Source of the DNA: Myxococcales bacterium
GTDB taxonomy: Bacteria; Myxococcota_A; Polyangia; Polyangiales; Polyangiaceae
Assembly (NCBI GenBank): GCA_004193285.1
Contig: SECP01000021.1
Span: 1-64,000 of the forward strand
Direction of reading: 5' to 3'
DNA length: 64,000 nt
A program made the translations under genes and the position numbers. Under the pieces are notes generated by a model. The model was not told where the DNA came from. It did not search any database and saw only the letters and a program-made list of their open reading frames with translations. Positions 24,736 to 32,431 of this stretch are shown here, piece after piece (position 1 is the stretch's first letter; the number at the start of each line of letters is the position of its first letter).

Positions 24736-26715
24736 CTACTCGGCGGTGAGGTAGGTGTAGCTGCGCAAGGATTCCTCGTAGTGGTGGAGGAGGGTGCGCA
24801 TTTGCTCGTTGGTCAGGCGCCCTGCGCTGACGGCTCGCTCGGCCTGGCGACGCACCGCGTCCACCATGCTCTCCGGTACGTACTCCACGTAGCGCAGCAC
24901 CTCCGCGATGCTGTCGCCCTTGATGACGTGACGGATTTGATAGCCGTCGTCGGTCAACCCGATGTGCACGGCGTGCGTGTCGCCGAAGAGGTTATGAAGG
25001 TCGCCCAGAATCTCCTGGTAGGCGCCGTTCAGGAACATACCCAGGTAGTAGGACTCGGTGTCCTTGAGCTGGTGGAGGTCCAGCGTGCCCTTCACGTCTT
25101 CTACGTCGATGAAGTGATCGATGAGCCCGTCGCTGTCGCACGTGAGATCTGCGAGCGTGGCGGAGACGGTGGGCTCTTCGTCCAACCGATGAATCGGCAT
25201 GATCGGGAACAGCTGGTCGATGGCCCAGATGTCCGGCGCCGACTGGAACACGGAGAAGTTGCAGTAGTAGATGGCGGACAGATCGCGGTCGAGGTGCTGC
25301 AGCTCTTCCGGGATGAACTTGATGCGGCGGAGGGTGTGGTGGATCTTCTCGCAGCAGTTCCAGAACATCCTCTCCACCTGCGAGCGCTCGCGCAGGGAGA
25401 GGTAGCCGTACTTGAAGAGGCTTTGCGCTTCCTCCTTGGCCTGGCTTGCGTCGTGGTAGCTCTCCTGCACGTTCTTGGGCTGAATGCCGCAGTACGTGTC
25501 GTAGAGCTCACGCAGTAGGCGATTGGCGTCTGCCTTCGGCTCCGCCGGCTGGGGGAAGCGGACCTGGTTTTCGCCGACGACCTCGAACACGAGCACGGAG
25601 TGGTGCGCCGCGACGGCGCGGCCGCTCTCGCTGACGAGCGTGGGCACCGGTATGTCCGACTTCACGCACGCCGCCTGGATGTGCGAGACGACGTCGGCCG
25701 CGTACTCCTCCAGTTGGTAGTTCTTGGAGGCGTGGAAGTCCGTCTTGCTGCCGTCGTAGTCGATGGCGAGGCCGCCGCCCACGTCCAGATAACCCATCTT
25801 GCAGCCCATCTTCGCCAGCTCGACGTAGATGTTGGACGCCTCTTGCATGGCGTTCTTGATGGGGATGATGCTCGAGATCTGGCTGCCGATGTGGAAGTGC
25901 AGGAGCTGGAGCGAGTCCAGCATGTTGCGCTCGGTCAGGCGGTCCACCACCTCGATCATCTCCGAGGTCGTGAGACCGAACTTGGCGCGCTCGCCCGCCG
26001 AGTCCTTCCAACGACCGACGCCCTTGGTGGTGAGCTTGGCGCGCACGCCCAAGATCGGGCGGATGCCGAGCTTCTCCGAGGCCCGGAACACGAGGTCGAT
26101 CTCCTCCAGGCGCTCCAGCACGATGATGACGGTTTTGTCGAACTTCTGCGCGACGAGCGCGGTCTCGATGTACTTCGAGTCCTTGTAGCCGTTGCAGATG
26201 ATGAGGCCGCCCACGTCCTGCATCGCGGCGAGCGCGATGAGCAGCTCCGGCTTCGAGCCCGCTTCGAGCCCGAAGCTCCACGGGCGACCGGCCTCCACGA
26301 TCTCCTCCACGAGGTGGCGCTGCTGGTTCACCTTCACCGGGTACACGCCGCGGTAGGCGCCTGGGTACTCGTACTCGGCGATGGCCTTGATGAAGGCCTC
26401 GTTGATGCGCTTGATGCGATCGCCGACGATGTCCGAAAAGCGCAGGAGCAACGGTAGCTCCAGACCGCGCGCCTTCAGGTCCCCCGCGAGCTCGAACAAG
26501 TTGATGACGCGATCCGGGCGATCCGGATTGGGCGAAACCTCCACGTGCCCGCGCGCGTTGACGTGGAAGTACGGAGCGCCCCAGCCCTGAATCTGGTAGC
26601 GCGCTGCACCACGCTCGGCGGTCCACTCCGCGCTGGTGTTCTGATCGAGCGTACTGGTGCGCCTTGGGTCGGGCAGGGCGTCAGGAGGAACCGGCGAAAA
26701 GGTCGCGTTCGACAT
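24736..26715 (-). CDS. speA: Biosynthetic arginine decarboxylase
   Basis: A PLP-dependent fold-III decarboxylase of 659 aa converting arginine to agmatine, the first step of spermidine synthesis. The cofactor lysine is K128 in VYPVKVNQQRHLVE. The barrel continues with FGLEAGSKPELLIAL, GYKDSKYIETAL and LHFHIGSQISSI, and the C-terminal sheet domain contains SESGRAVAAHHSVLVFE and YLGMFLNGAYQEILGDLHNLFGD. Length and order match the family. The minus strand has a TATATT at 26739-26734, a possible -10, but no clear -35. It is followed by a hairpin terminator. No other polyamine gene is adjacent. Confidence 0.96.
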   Translation of the reverse strand: MSNATFSPVPPDALPDPRRTSTLDQNTSAEWTAERGAARYQIQGWGAPYFHVNARGHVEVSPNPDRPDRVINLFELAGDLKARGLELPLLLRFSDIVGDRIKRINEAFIKAIAEYEYPGAYRGVYPVKVNQQRHLVEEIVEAGRPWSFGLEAGSKPELLIALAAMQDVGGLIICNGYKDSKYIETALVAQKFDKTVIIVLERLEEIDLVFRASEKLGIRPILGVRAKLTTKGVGRWKDSAGERAKFGLTTSEMIEVVDRLTERNMLDSLQLLHFHIGSQISSIIPIKNAMQEASNIYVELAKMGCKMGYLDVGGGLAIDYDGSKTDFHASKNYQLEEYAADVVSHIQAACVKSDIPVPTLVSESGRAVAAHHSVLVFEVVGENQVRFPQPAEPKADANRLLRELYDTYCGIQPKNVQESYHDASQAKEEAQSLFKYGYLSLRERSQVERMFWNCCEKIHHTLRRIKFIPEELQHLDRDLSAIYYCNFSVFQSAPDIWAIDQLFPIMPIHRLDEEPTVSATLADLTCDSDGLIDHFIDVEDVKGTLDLHQLKDTESYYLGMFLNGAYQEILGDLHNLFGDTHAVHIGLTDDGYQIRHVIKGDSIAEVLRYVEYVPESMVDAVRRQAERAVSAGRLTNEQMRTLLHHYEESLRSYTYLTAE

Positions 26716-26888
26716 CTGGTTTTTCGGTCGGGGAATATACTGGTAATCGCTTCCGCTGACGCGCGGAAAATGTGCGGCGCGGTTCGGGTCGCCTTGGGTG
26801 TGGCTTTCGCGTGACCGCTGCGGCTCAGCGCTGACTGGCTAGCGACGCAAGCGCCTCGGGCTTTGCTGCCGCTTCGAGCGCTCGCGCC

Positions 26889-27860
26889 TCAGCCCCAGAA
26901 CTGATGGGGAAGGGCGGCGCGGCGCCAGAGCGACAGAAAGTCCATGGAAAACGCCACCGTGATGTGAACGAGGAAGCCGGCGTAGATGCTGCGCGTCCGC
27001 ATCGCCAGCGAGCCGAGCACCACGCCCGCCACGATCGCCCCATTCGCTTCCAGGTAGGGCTTTCCGTAGTGAATCATGCAGTAGGGCACGGCCATGGCGA
27101 AGATGGCGCCGGCGCCGAAGTGGCGACGCAGGGCGCCCACGAACCAGCCGCGAAAGAACAGCTCGAGGGCGAAGAACTGCAGAAAGTACATGGCTTCCCA
27201 GCTCAGGAAGTCGAACCAGCTGCGCGAGCTGAGCTTGTAGAAGGGGTAGTAGGTCCCAAAGTCCGGCTGCGAGGAGACGATGAGCATCGCCGGGACCACG
27301 ACCGCGAGGCAGAGGCCGTAGATCCAAAGGTGGCTGAAGAAGCCCTTGGTGCGCAGGCCCATGTCCAGCAAGCTGTCCTTGGGGAACAGGAGCTTCCACG
27401 TGACGAGGGGCACCGCGACATAGCCGAAGACGCGCGCGAACACCCACCAGCCGTAGCTGTAGAGCTCGTCGTACTTCTCCATCTTGATGAACGCCCAGCC
27501 TCCGGCTTGGAGCTCGTTCAGCCACGGGCGAAACTGGGTGTCGAAGATGCCGCGACCGCCGTAGTACTCTTGCAGTGTGAGCACCACCGCAACGATGGAG
27601 AAGCAGGCGACGGGCCGTCGGTAATCGAGCTCCTCCGCGGGCAGGGTCAGCCGAGCCTGCCGGGCTTCTTCGTCCAGCTCGCGCCAGGTGGCCGCGAAGA
27701 ACTTCTTCACGAACGGCCACAGCGCGATGAGGATCGGGATGGGGATCAGCGCCTTGATCGGCGGATGCTCGAGGAGCGCCGTAAACCAGGAGACGTCCTT
27801 CAGACGCGTCAGCGGCAGCGGCAAATCGGGCGCCATGAGCCCCGCTAGCCCCGAAATCAT
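26889..27860 (-). CDS. CPBP-family intramembrane metalloprotease-like protein
   Basis: A 323 aa membrane protein with about seven to eight helices. The CPBP (Abi/CAAX protease) core is near residues 222-305. Motif 1 reads ALELFFRGWF, so the EExxxR pattern has Leu 232 in place of the first Glu while Glu 233 and Arg 237 remain. Motif 2 gives His 264 (CMIHYGKPYLE), and the final His 299 is in LVHITVAFSMD. Myxosortases, which cut MYXO-CTERM signals, belong to this family, so such a role is possible but unproven. Its ATG overlaps the gltX stop by four bases (ATGA), suggesting coupled translation. Confidence 0.82.
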   Translation of the reverse strand: MISGLAGLMAPDLPLPLTRLKDVSWFTALLEHPPIKALIPIPILIALWPFVKKFFAATWRELDEEARQARLTLPAEELDYRRPVACFSIVAVVLTLQEYYGGRGIFDTQFRPWLNELQAGGWAFIKMEKYDELYSYGWWVFARVFGYVAVPLVTWKLLFPKDSLLDMGLRTKGFFSHLWIYGLCLAVVVPAMLIVSSQPDFGTYYPFYKLSSRSWFDFLSWEAMYFLQFFALELFFRGWFVGALRRHFGAGAIFAMAVPYCMIHYGKPYLEANGAIVAGVVLGSLAMRTRSIYAGFLVHITVAFSMDFLSLWRRAALPHQFWG

Positions 27861-29293
27861 ACGCCGCCGCTAGCGCGCCGGAGCCGCGTGAGGGAGAGCT
27901 CGCGGCCGAGCACGACCAGCACGTCGAACAGGGGCGGGCTGGCGCTGCGACCCGTGAGCGCAACGCGCAGCGGCTGCGCTACGTCTTTCAGCTGCAGCCC
28001 TTGGGACTCCACCCAGGCCTTGAACGCGGCCTCGAGCGCTGCGGGTTGCCAGTCACTCTGGCCCTCGAACAGCGTGGTGATGGCGGCCAGACGAGGCTTG
28101 CTCTCGGCGGTCAGGAACTTGCTGACGGCCTTCTCGTCCGCCTCGGGGGGCTCGCGAAAGTAAAAATCCAGATCGTTTGCCGCGTCCACCAACGTGCGGG
28201 CGCGCTCGCGAATCCCGGGGATCGCCTGGAGAAGGAGCGCGTCGTCCACCTGGGCGATGCCGCGCGCGGCGAGGAACGGCTTGGTCCACTCCGCGTACTG
28301 CTCCAGCGAGGTGAGCGCCGGTTGCTTCAAGTGCTCGAAGGCGACGTCGGCGAACTTCTTCTCGTCGAACTTGCCGTCGCTCTTGTTCACGCGCTCCCAG
28401 TCGAACAGCTGCACGAGCTCTTCGCGGCTGAAGATCTCCTTGTCCCCGAAGGACCAGCCGAAGCGCACGAGGTAATTGAGCACCGCCGCCGGCGTGTAGC
28501 CCTTGTCCTTGTAGTCTTGGGTGGAGACGGCGGCGTGGCGCTTGGAGAGCTTTTCTCCCTTGGAGTTGAGCATCATCGGCAGATGAGCAAACTCTGGAGG
28601 CTCCCAACCGAGCGCGCGGTAGAGCAGGATTTGCTGCGGCGTGTTGCCGATGTGGTCGCGGCCTCGGGCCACGAAGCTCATCTGCATCTCGTGGTCGTCT
28701 ACCGTCGCGGCTAGGTTGTAGAGCGGGTAGCCGTCCGTACGTACGAGCACGAAGTCCTGCTGGGACTTGTTGGGCGTGCTGATGTGCCCGAACACCCTGT
28801 CCGTGAAGTCCGTGCTGCCCTCGCTCGGGGACATGAAGCGGATGACGTAGGGAAGGTCGGGCTGGTCCTTGCGGTGCCGGCAAGTGCCCGGATAAACGAA
28901 CGCGGCCTTGGGATTGCGAGCCTTGAGAGCCTCACGCTGCGCGTCCAGCTCCTCTTTGGTGCAGTAGCAGCGATACGCCTTGCCCTCGCTGATCAGCCGA
29001 TCCGTCACGGAGCGGTAGAGCTCCTTTCGCTCGCTTTGGAAGTACGAGCCGAAGTCGCCGCCCACCTCTGGGCCCTCGTCCCAATCGATGCCCAGCCACT
29101 TGAGCGAGTCCAAGATCGCGCGAACGCTGTCCAGGCTGCTGCGCTCTTGGTCCGTGTCTTCGACGCGGAGAATGAATTTGCCGCCCGTTTTGCGGGCCCA
29201 AAGCCAGTTGAACAGCGCCGTGCGAACGCCGCCGATGTGAAGGTAACCGCTGGGGGAGGGTGCGAACCGAAGCCGCGGCTTGCGAGCCGTCAT
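27857..29293 (-). CDS. gltX: Glutamyl-tRNA synthetase
   Basis: A class I synthetase of 478 aa that attaches glutamate to tRNA-Glu. The HIGH-type motif is in PSPSGYLHIGG (12-22) and the KMSKS-type loop is KLSKR (248-252). The RVEDTDQERS segment binds glutamate and tRNA. A zinc-site pattern is visible as C109-x-C111 and C138-x-H140. The C-terminal helical anticodon-binding part is of normal length. The stop codon overlaps the CPBP start. The window does not show whether the enzyme also charges tRNA-Gln. Confidence 0.97.
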   Translation of the reverse strand: MTARKPRLRFAPSPSGYLHIGGVRTALFNWLWARKTGGKFILRVEDTDQERSSLDSVRAILDSLKWLGIDWDEGPEVGGDFGSYFQSERKELYRSVTDRLISEGKAYRCYCTKEELDAQREALKARNPKAAFVYPGTCRHRKDQPDLPYVIRFMSPSEGSTDFTDRVFGHISTPNKSQQDFVLVRTDGYPLYNLAATVDDHEMQMSFVARGRDHIGNTPQQILLYRALGWEPPEFAHLPMMLNSKGEKLSKRHAAVSTQDYKDKGYTPAAVLNYLVRFGWSFGDKEIFSREELVQLFDWERVNKSDGKFDEKKFADVAFEHLKQPALTSLEQYAEWTKPFLAARGIAQVDDALLLQAIPGIRERARTLVDAANDLDFYFREPPEADEKAVSKFLTAESKPRLAAITTLFEGQSDWQPAALEAAFKAWVESQGLQLKDVAQPLRVALTGRSASPPLFDVLVVLGRELSLTRLRRASGGV

Positions 29294-29390
29294 GGGGGCC
29301 TGCCGCTACCACGTGGAGCCCGCGCGATCGACATTTGCGCGTCCTCACCCCCAAATACGACAAGCGGCGCTGCATTCCTGACCGCGGAGC

Positions 29391-29419
29391 TTGCGGAGCG
29401 AAAAACCTACTGCTAAAAA
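29391..29419 (+). promoter_or_regulatory. Candidate promoter of the histone-like gene
   Basis: TTGCGG at 29391-29396, a 17-base spacer and TAAAAA at 29414-29419, in an AT-richer patch upstream of the ATG at 29468. It implies a leader of about 40 bases. Both hexamers are imperfect. Confidence 0.35.
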
Positions 29420-29467
29420 CGCGGCCCCTTATCGGCCCCGTGTTCAGGCGCCGTCTCCGGAGCAGTC

Positions 29468-29926
29468 ATGAAGAAGTCCCCCGTCGCGGTCGTGAAAGAG
29501 CGTTTTTCGAGCAAGGAGAAGCTCGTGGAGGCCGTGCAAAAGCTCGCCACCGCCGACCTGTGGCTCGACCGCGTGAATAGTGAGAAGGGCCTGGCCAAGG
29601 TCTCCAACCAGAAGCTGGTCAAGCTGCACGACGCGCTGACGGACGCGCAGAAGCGCTTCGGCTCGCGCGACAAGCTCATCAGCTCCATTTTGGAGCTGAG
29701 CAAGCGCACGAAGGACGCGGGCTACGGCGCGCGCATCAAGAACTTCGCGGTGCCGCAGCTGCTGGACCTGCACGCTTCGGTCGAGCGCGCCGGCAAGAAG
29801 GCGGCCAAGAAGGCCGAGCCGAAGTCCGCCAAGAAGGCGCCCGTCAAGAAGGCGGAGCCGAAGGCTGTCGTCGCGAAGAAAGCGCCCGCCAAGAAGGCGG
29901 CCGCCAAGAACAAGAAGAAGAAGTGA
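29468..29926 (+). CDS. Histone H1-like Lys/Ala-rich protein
   Basis: A 152 aa basic protein. Residues 1-105 form a helical domain (KERFSSKEKLVEAVQKL, FGSRDKLISSILELSKRTKD, FAVPQLLDLHASVE). Residues 108-152 are a Lys/Ala/Pro tail of KKAEPKSAKKA-type repeats ending in KNKKKK, as in eukaryotic H1 tails and bacterial AlgP/Hc1-like proteins. A DNA- or RNA-binding, nucleoid-associated role is the natural inference from the tail. I do not recognise the N-terminal domain. It is monocistronic, followed by a hairpin at 29980-30007. Confidence 0.8.
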   Translation: MKKSPVAVVKERFSSKEKLVEAVQKLATADLWLDRVNSEKGLAKVSNQKLVKLHDALTDAQKRFGSRDKLISSILELSKRTKDAGYGARIKNFAVPQLLDLHASVERAGKKAAKKAEPKSAKKAPVKKAEPKAVVAKKAPAKKAAAKNKKKK

Positions 29927-29979
29927 GCGCTCGCCGCTCGGGTGCGCCAGCGCGCGCCCGGGTGCTCAGCGCCGCTGCA

Positions 29980-30007
29980 GACGCCGGCTCTCTTTAGGGC
30001 CGGCGTC
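29980..30007. terminator. Hairpin between convergent genes
   Basis: A perfect nine-pair stem GACGCCGGC / GCCGGCGTC with a ten-base loop lies between the histone-like gene (stop at 29926) and the DUF2505 gene (stop at 30019). There is no T tract on either side, so it could be a weak bidirectional terminator or an mRNA-end stabiliser. Confidence 0.45.
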
Positions 30008-30018
30008 GTCGCGTCCGC

Positions 30019-30528
30019 TCAAAGCCCTTTTTCGGCGAGGTAGCGGTTCGTGAAGTCGGCGCTCTTTTGGTAGCTACGCTCCAGGTCTGCGAGCATGCGC
30101 TTCTCGATGGCGCCGCCGACGCCGAAGATCTTCACGCCGACGTCCGCCCGCACCTTGCGCTTGCAGCGGTTGTCGCCGTCGGCCACCGTCCAGATATCCA
30201 CCTTCACGCTCAGCTTGTCCGCGAGCTTGTTGGGGACGACCGTCACCTTGTAGCTCTTGGCGGTCTTGTCCAAGACGCCGCGCTCCTCGTAGCCAATCCC
30301 CTCGCCGACCACGGCCTTGAGCGTGGCGGGGAGCTCCCCGACGTACGGCACGACCTGGACGACGCGGTGCAGCGCGCCCCCGCGCTCCTCACGCGATACC
30401 TCGCGCCAGACCGGGAATTTGAGCTCCGTCTTGAACAGGCGCTCGTTGTACTCGGGGTCGAGGAAAATCCGGTCCCAGAACGTGGCCTCGGAGCAGTTGA
30501 AGGTGTGTTCGATCTCGAGGGTAGCCAT
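30019..30528 (-). CDS. DUF2505 / START-like (SRPBCC) domain protein
   Basis: A 169 aa single-domain protein. It opens with a strand and helix, LEIEHTFNCSEATFWDRIFLDPEYNERLF, typical of SRPBCC/START-like folds. Alternating strands follow (LHRVVQVVPY, SYKVTVVPNKLADKLSVKVDIWTV) before a long C-terminal helix (AIEKRMLADLERSYQKSADFTNRYL). This plan matches the DUF2505 family, which has a hydrophobic ligand cavity; the ligand is unknown. I chose ATG 30528 because the upstream frame is low-complexity. It has no signal peptide. It is divergent from ccmB, with 71 bases between starts. Confidence 0.75.
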   Translation of the reverse strand: MATLEIEHTFNCSEATFWDRIFLDPEYNERLFKTELKFPVWREVSREERGGALHRVVQVVPYVGELPATLKAVVGEGIGYEERGVLDKTAKSYKVTVVPNKLADKLSVKVDIWTVADGDNRCKRKVRADVGVKIFGVGGAIEKRMLADLERSYQKSADFTNRYLAEKGL

Positions 30529-30599
30529 GGCGGCGCACCATAGCCGAGGCCGTGCATTTTTGAAGCCCGGGCCGCGATCGGCTAAAAGCTCGGGGGTAG

Positions 30600-31322
30600 A
30601 TGCTGCAAGTAGCGACGCGCCCGTCCCACACCGAGCGGGCGCCGCTGCCCGGCTGGCTCCGCCAGGTGCTCGTCGTCTACCGAAAAGATTTGGCGATCGA
30701 GGCAGCGACGGGCGAAGTGACGGTGACGAGCGGCTTCTTCGCGCTTCTGGTGGTGGTGCTCGCGTCGCTCTCGTACTTCGGCGGCCCCGTGAGCGCGCGC
30801 AGCGTGGCTTCCGGCACGATCTGGATCTCGCTGTCGTTCGCGGCCGTGCTGTCGCTCGGTAAGTCTTGGCAGCGCGAGCGCGACGAAGCGGCGCTCGACG
30901 GGCTCCTCGTGTCGCCGCTCTCGCGTAGCGCCATCTTTGCCGGCAAGGCGCTGAGCGTGTGGACCTTCTTGCTCGCGGTCCTCGTCGTCGTGCTGCCCCT
31001 CTCGCTGCTGCTGTCTTCCATCGACGCCGCGATGCTCGGGCCGCTCTCGCTCGTCGCGCTCGTGGCGACGCCAGGAGTGGCCGCGTCGGGCACTCTGTTC
31101 GGGGCCATGACGGTGCGCACCGGCGCGCGCGATTTGCTGCTCGCGGTGGTGCTCTTTCCGCTGCTCGCACCGATGCTCTTGGCCGCGGTCGCGGTCACCC
31201 GCGAGTTGTTCAACGGCGTGCCGCTCTCCGAGCTTTTGGACTACTTGAAGCTCATGGGCGTCTTCGATGTCGTGTTCATCGCGGGCGGGCTCAGCATGTT
31301 CGGCACGTTGGTCGAACGCTGA
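30600..31322 (+). CDS. ccmB: Cytochrome c maturation permease CcmB
   Basis: A 240 aa inner-membrane protein with six helices. It matches CcmB, the membrane subunit of the CcmABCD complex that releases haem-bound CcmE during cytochrome c assembly. Typical are the N-terminal VYRKDLAIEAATGE, then WISLSFAAVLSLGKSWQRER, LDGLLVSPLSRSAIFAGK, and TVRTGARDLLLAVVLFPLLAP. A GGGGG lies just before the ATG. It stands alone: ccmA, ccmC and ccmE are not in the window, which is unusual as these genes normally cluster. Confidence 0.92.
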   Translation: MLQVATRPSHTERAPLPGWLRQVLVVYRKDLAIEAATGEVTVTSGFFALLVVVLASLSYFGGPVSARSVASGTIWISLSFAAVLSLGKSWQRERDEAALDGLLVSPLSRSAIFAGKALSVWTFLLAVLVVVLPLSLLLSSIDAAMLGPLSLVALVATPGVAASGTLFGAMTVRTGARDLLLAVVLFPLLAPMLLAAVAVTRELFNGVPLSELLDYLKLMGVFDVVFIAGGLSMFGTLVER

Positions 31323-31330
31323 GGCGCCCC

Positions 31331-32392
31331 TCAGAGCTCGATGCCGGCCAGCGCCCAGAAACGCGTGCCGAAGTTCGTGACGGTGCTGGAAAACGTGAGC
31401 GGGCCGTCCGAAAGCCGCCGCTCGCCCGCTTGCACGAAGTAGCGTTCGACCGCCAAGTCCAGACGAGCGCGGACGCGACTGCCGAATAGCAGGCCCACCG
31501 CCGTCCCGGCCTGCCCGCCGAAGAAAGGACCCTTGTCCGCCTCGCAGTGATCCACCGGCATTCGACTGCACGCGGAGAGGAACGAGTCCAAGCTCTGGGC
31601 CAAATCGCCGCCGGTGATCAAGAGGCGCGGGCCGGCGTGTACGCGGAGCGCGAGCGCCAGGTTTGGCCGCAGCGGCGCGAGCCCTTCGATGATTGCGTTC
31701 AGCGCGTGCTCGCTGCCAATGTGAAAAGTCGTCCCTCGGTTCGGCTCGGCCCCCATAGCCGAGTACGGCACGAGCCAGTACCCGAGGCCCAGGCGCAGAC
31801 CGCGCGTGGCGTGAAACAGCCCATCTACCCCAAGCACGACTGGCGACTTGTCGCTGAATTCGACGCTCGAGGCGGATTGGCAGTCCCCGGTATCGCAGAG
31901 CTCGTCTTCCCGGTGGCCTGCGCCGAACAACTCCACGCCGAGGTGCCCGACGAGCACGAACGTCCCCGCGTCCCGCAGTGCGCTCGGTTCGCTGCTCCAA
32001 GCGGGTACCGCAGCGCGTGGCAATGCAGGCGACGCCGGTAGCGGCGCGACGGGCGGAGGCGGCGGAGGCGGCGAAGAAACGATGGGCGGCGCGGCCGCGG
32101 CCGGCACACACTCGCCGACGGAGGTGCAGCTCTGCCCCTCGGCGCAAGGCGGATTGCACAGGGAGATGCACTGCGCTTGGTAGCAGGTGTAGCTAGTGCG
32201 GCAGTGGGGGAAGCATTCGCTCGCAGCCACTGGCGGCGCGGTCGGCGGAGGCTGCGCGACGCTGCCGGAGGCACCTGCGGTCGGGGGCGCGATCGGCGCG
32301 GGGGGCGCAGTTTGAGCGCTGGCCGTGCCCCATGCGCCCATCACGAAGAAAACCCCTAATGCCCACCCAACCTGACGCCACATGCGGCGCAT
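31331..32392 (-). CDS. Predicted outer-membrane beta-barrel protein with Cys-rich N-terminal module
   Basis: A secreted 353 aa protein. A signal peptide ends near WGTASAQ. Pro/Ala-rich linkers flank a six-plus-Cys module (ECFPHCRTSYTCYQAQCISLCNPPCAEGQSCTS, shown here only as its Cys order: residues about 59-95). The C-terminal part has alternating amphipathic strands (VLVGHLGVELFG, RLGLGYWLVPYS, LALALRVHAGPRLLITG, VRARLDLAVERYFV) and ends RFWALAGIEL, as beta-barrels do. Probably embedded in the outer membrane. It lies 39 bases downstream of the ferredoxin-FAD gene on the same strand. Function unknown. Confidence 0.72.
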   Translation of the reverse strand: MRRMWRQVGWALGVFFVMGAWGTASAQTAPPAPIAPPTAGASGSVAQPPPTAPPVAASECFPHCRTSYTCYQAQCISLCNPPCAEGQSCTSVGECVPAAAAPPIVSSPPPPPPPVAPLPASPALPRAAVPAWSSEPSALRDAGTFVLVGHLGVELFGAGHREDELCDTGDCQSASSVEFSDKSPVVLGVDGLFHATRGLRLGLGYWLVPYSAMGAEPNRGTTFHIGSEHALNAIIEGLAPLRPNLALALRVHAGPRLLITGGDLAQSLDSFLSACSRMPVDHCEADKGPFFGGQAGTAVGLLFGSRVRARLDLAVERYFVQAGERRLSDGPLTFSSTVTNFGTRFWALAGIEL

Positions 32393-32431
32393 CAGACTTG
32401 AATGTCGGGCGCTCCGTCAAGCGCCGCCGGG

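Noticed and set aside
30582..32171. A 529-codon minus-strand open frame
   Set aside because: It is antisense to ccmB and lies out of frame over the Cys-rich outer-membrane gene; no motif.
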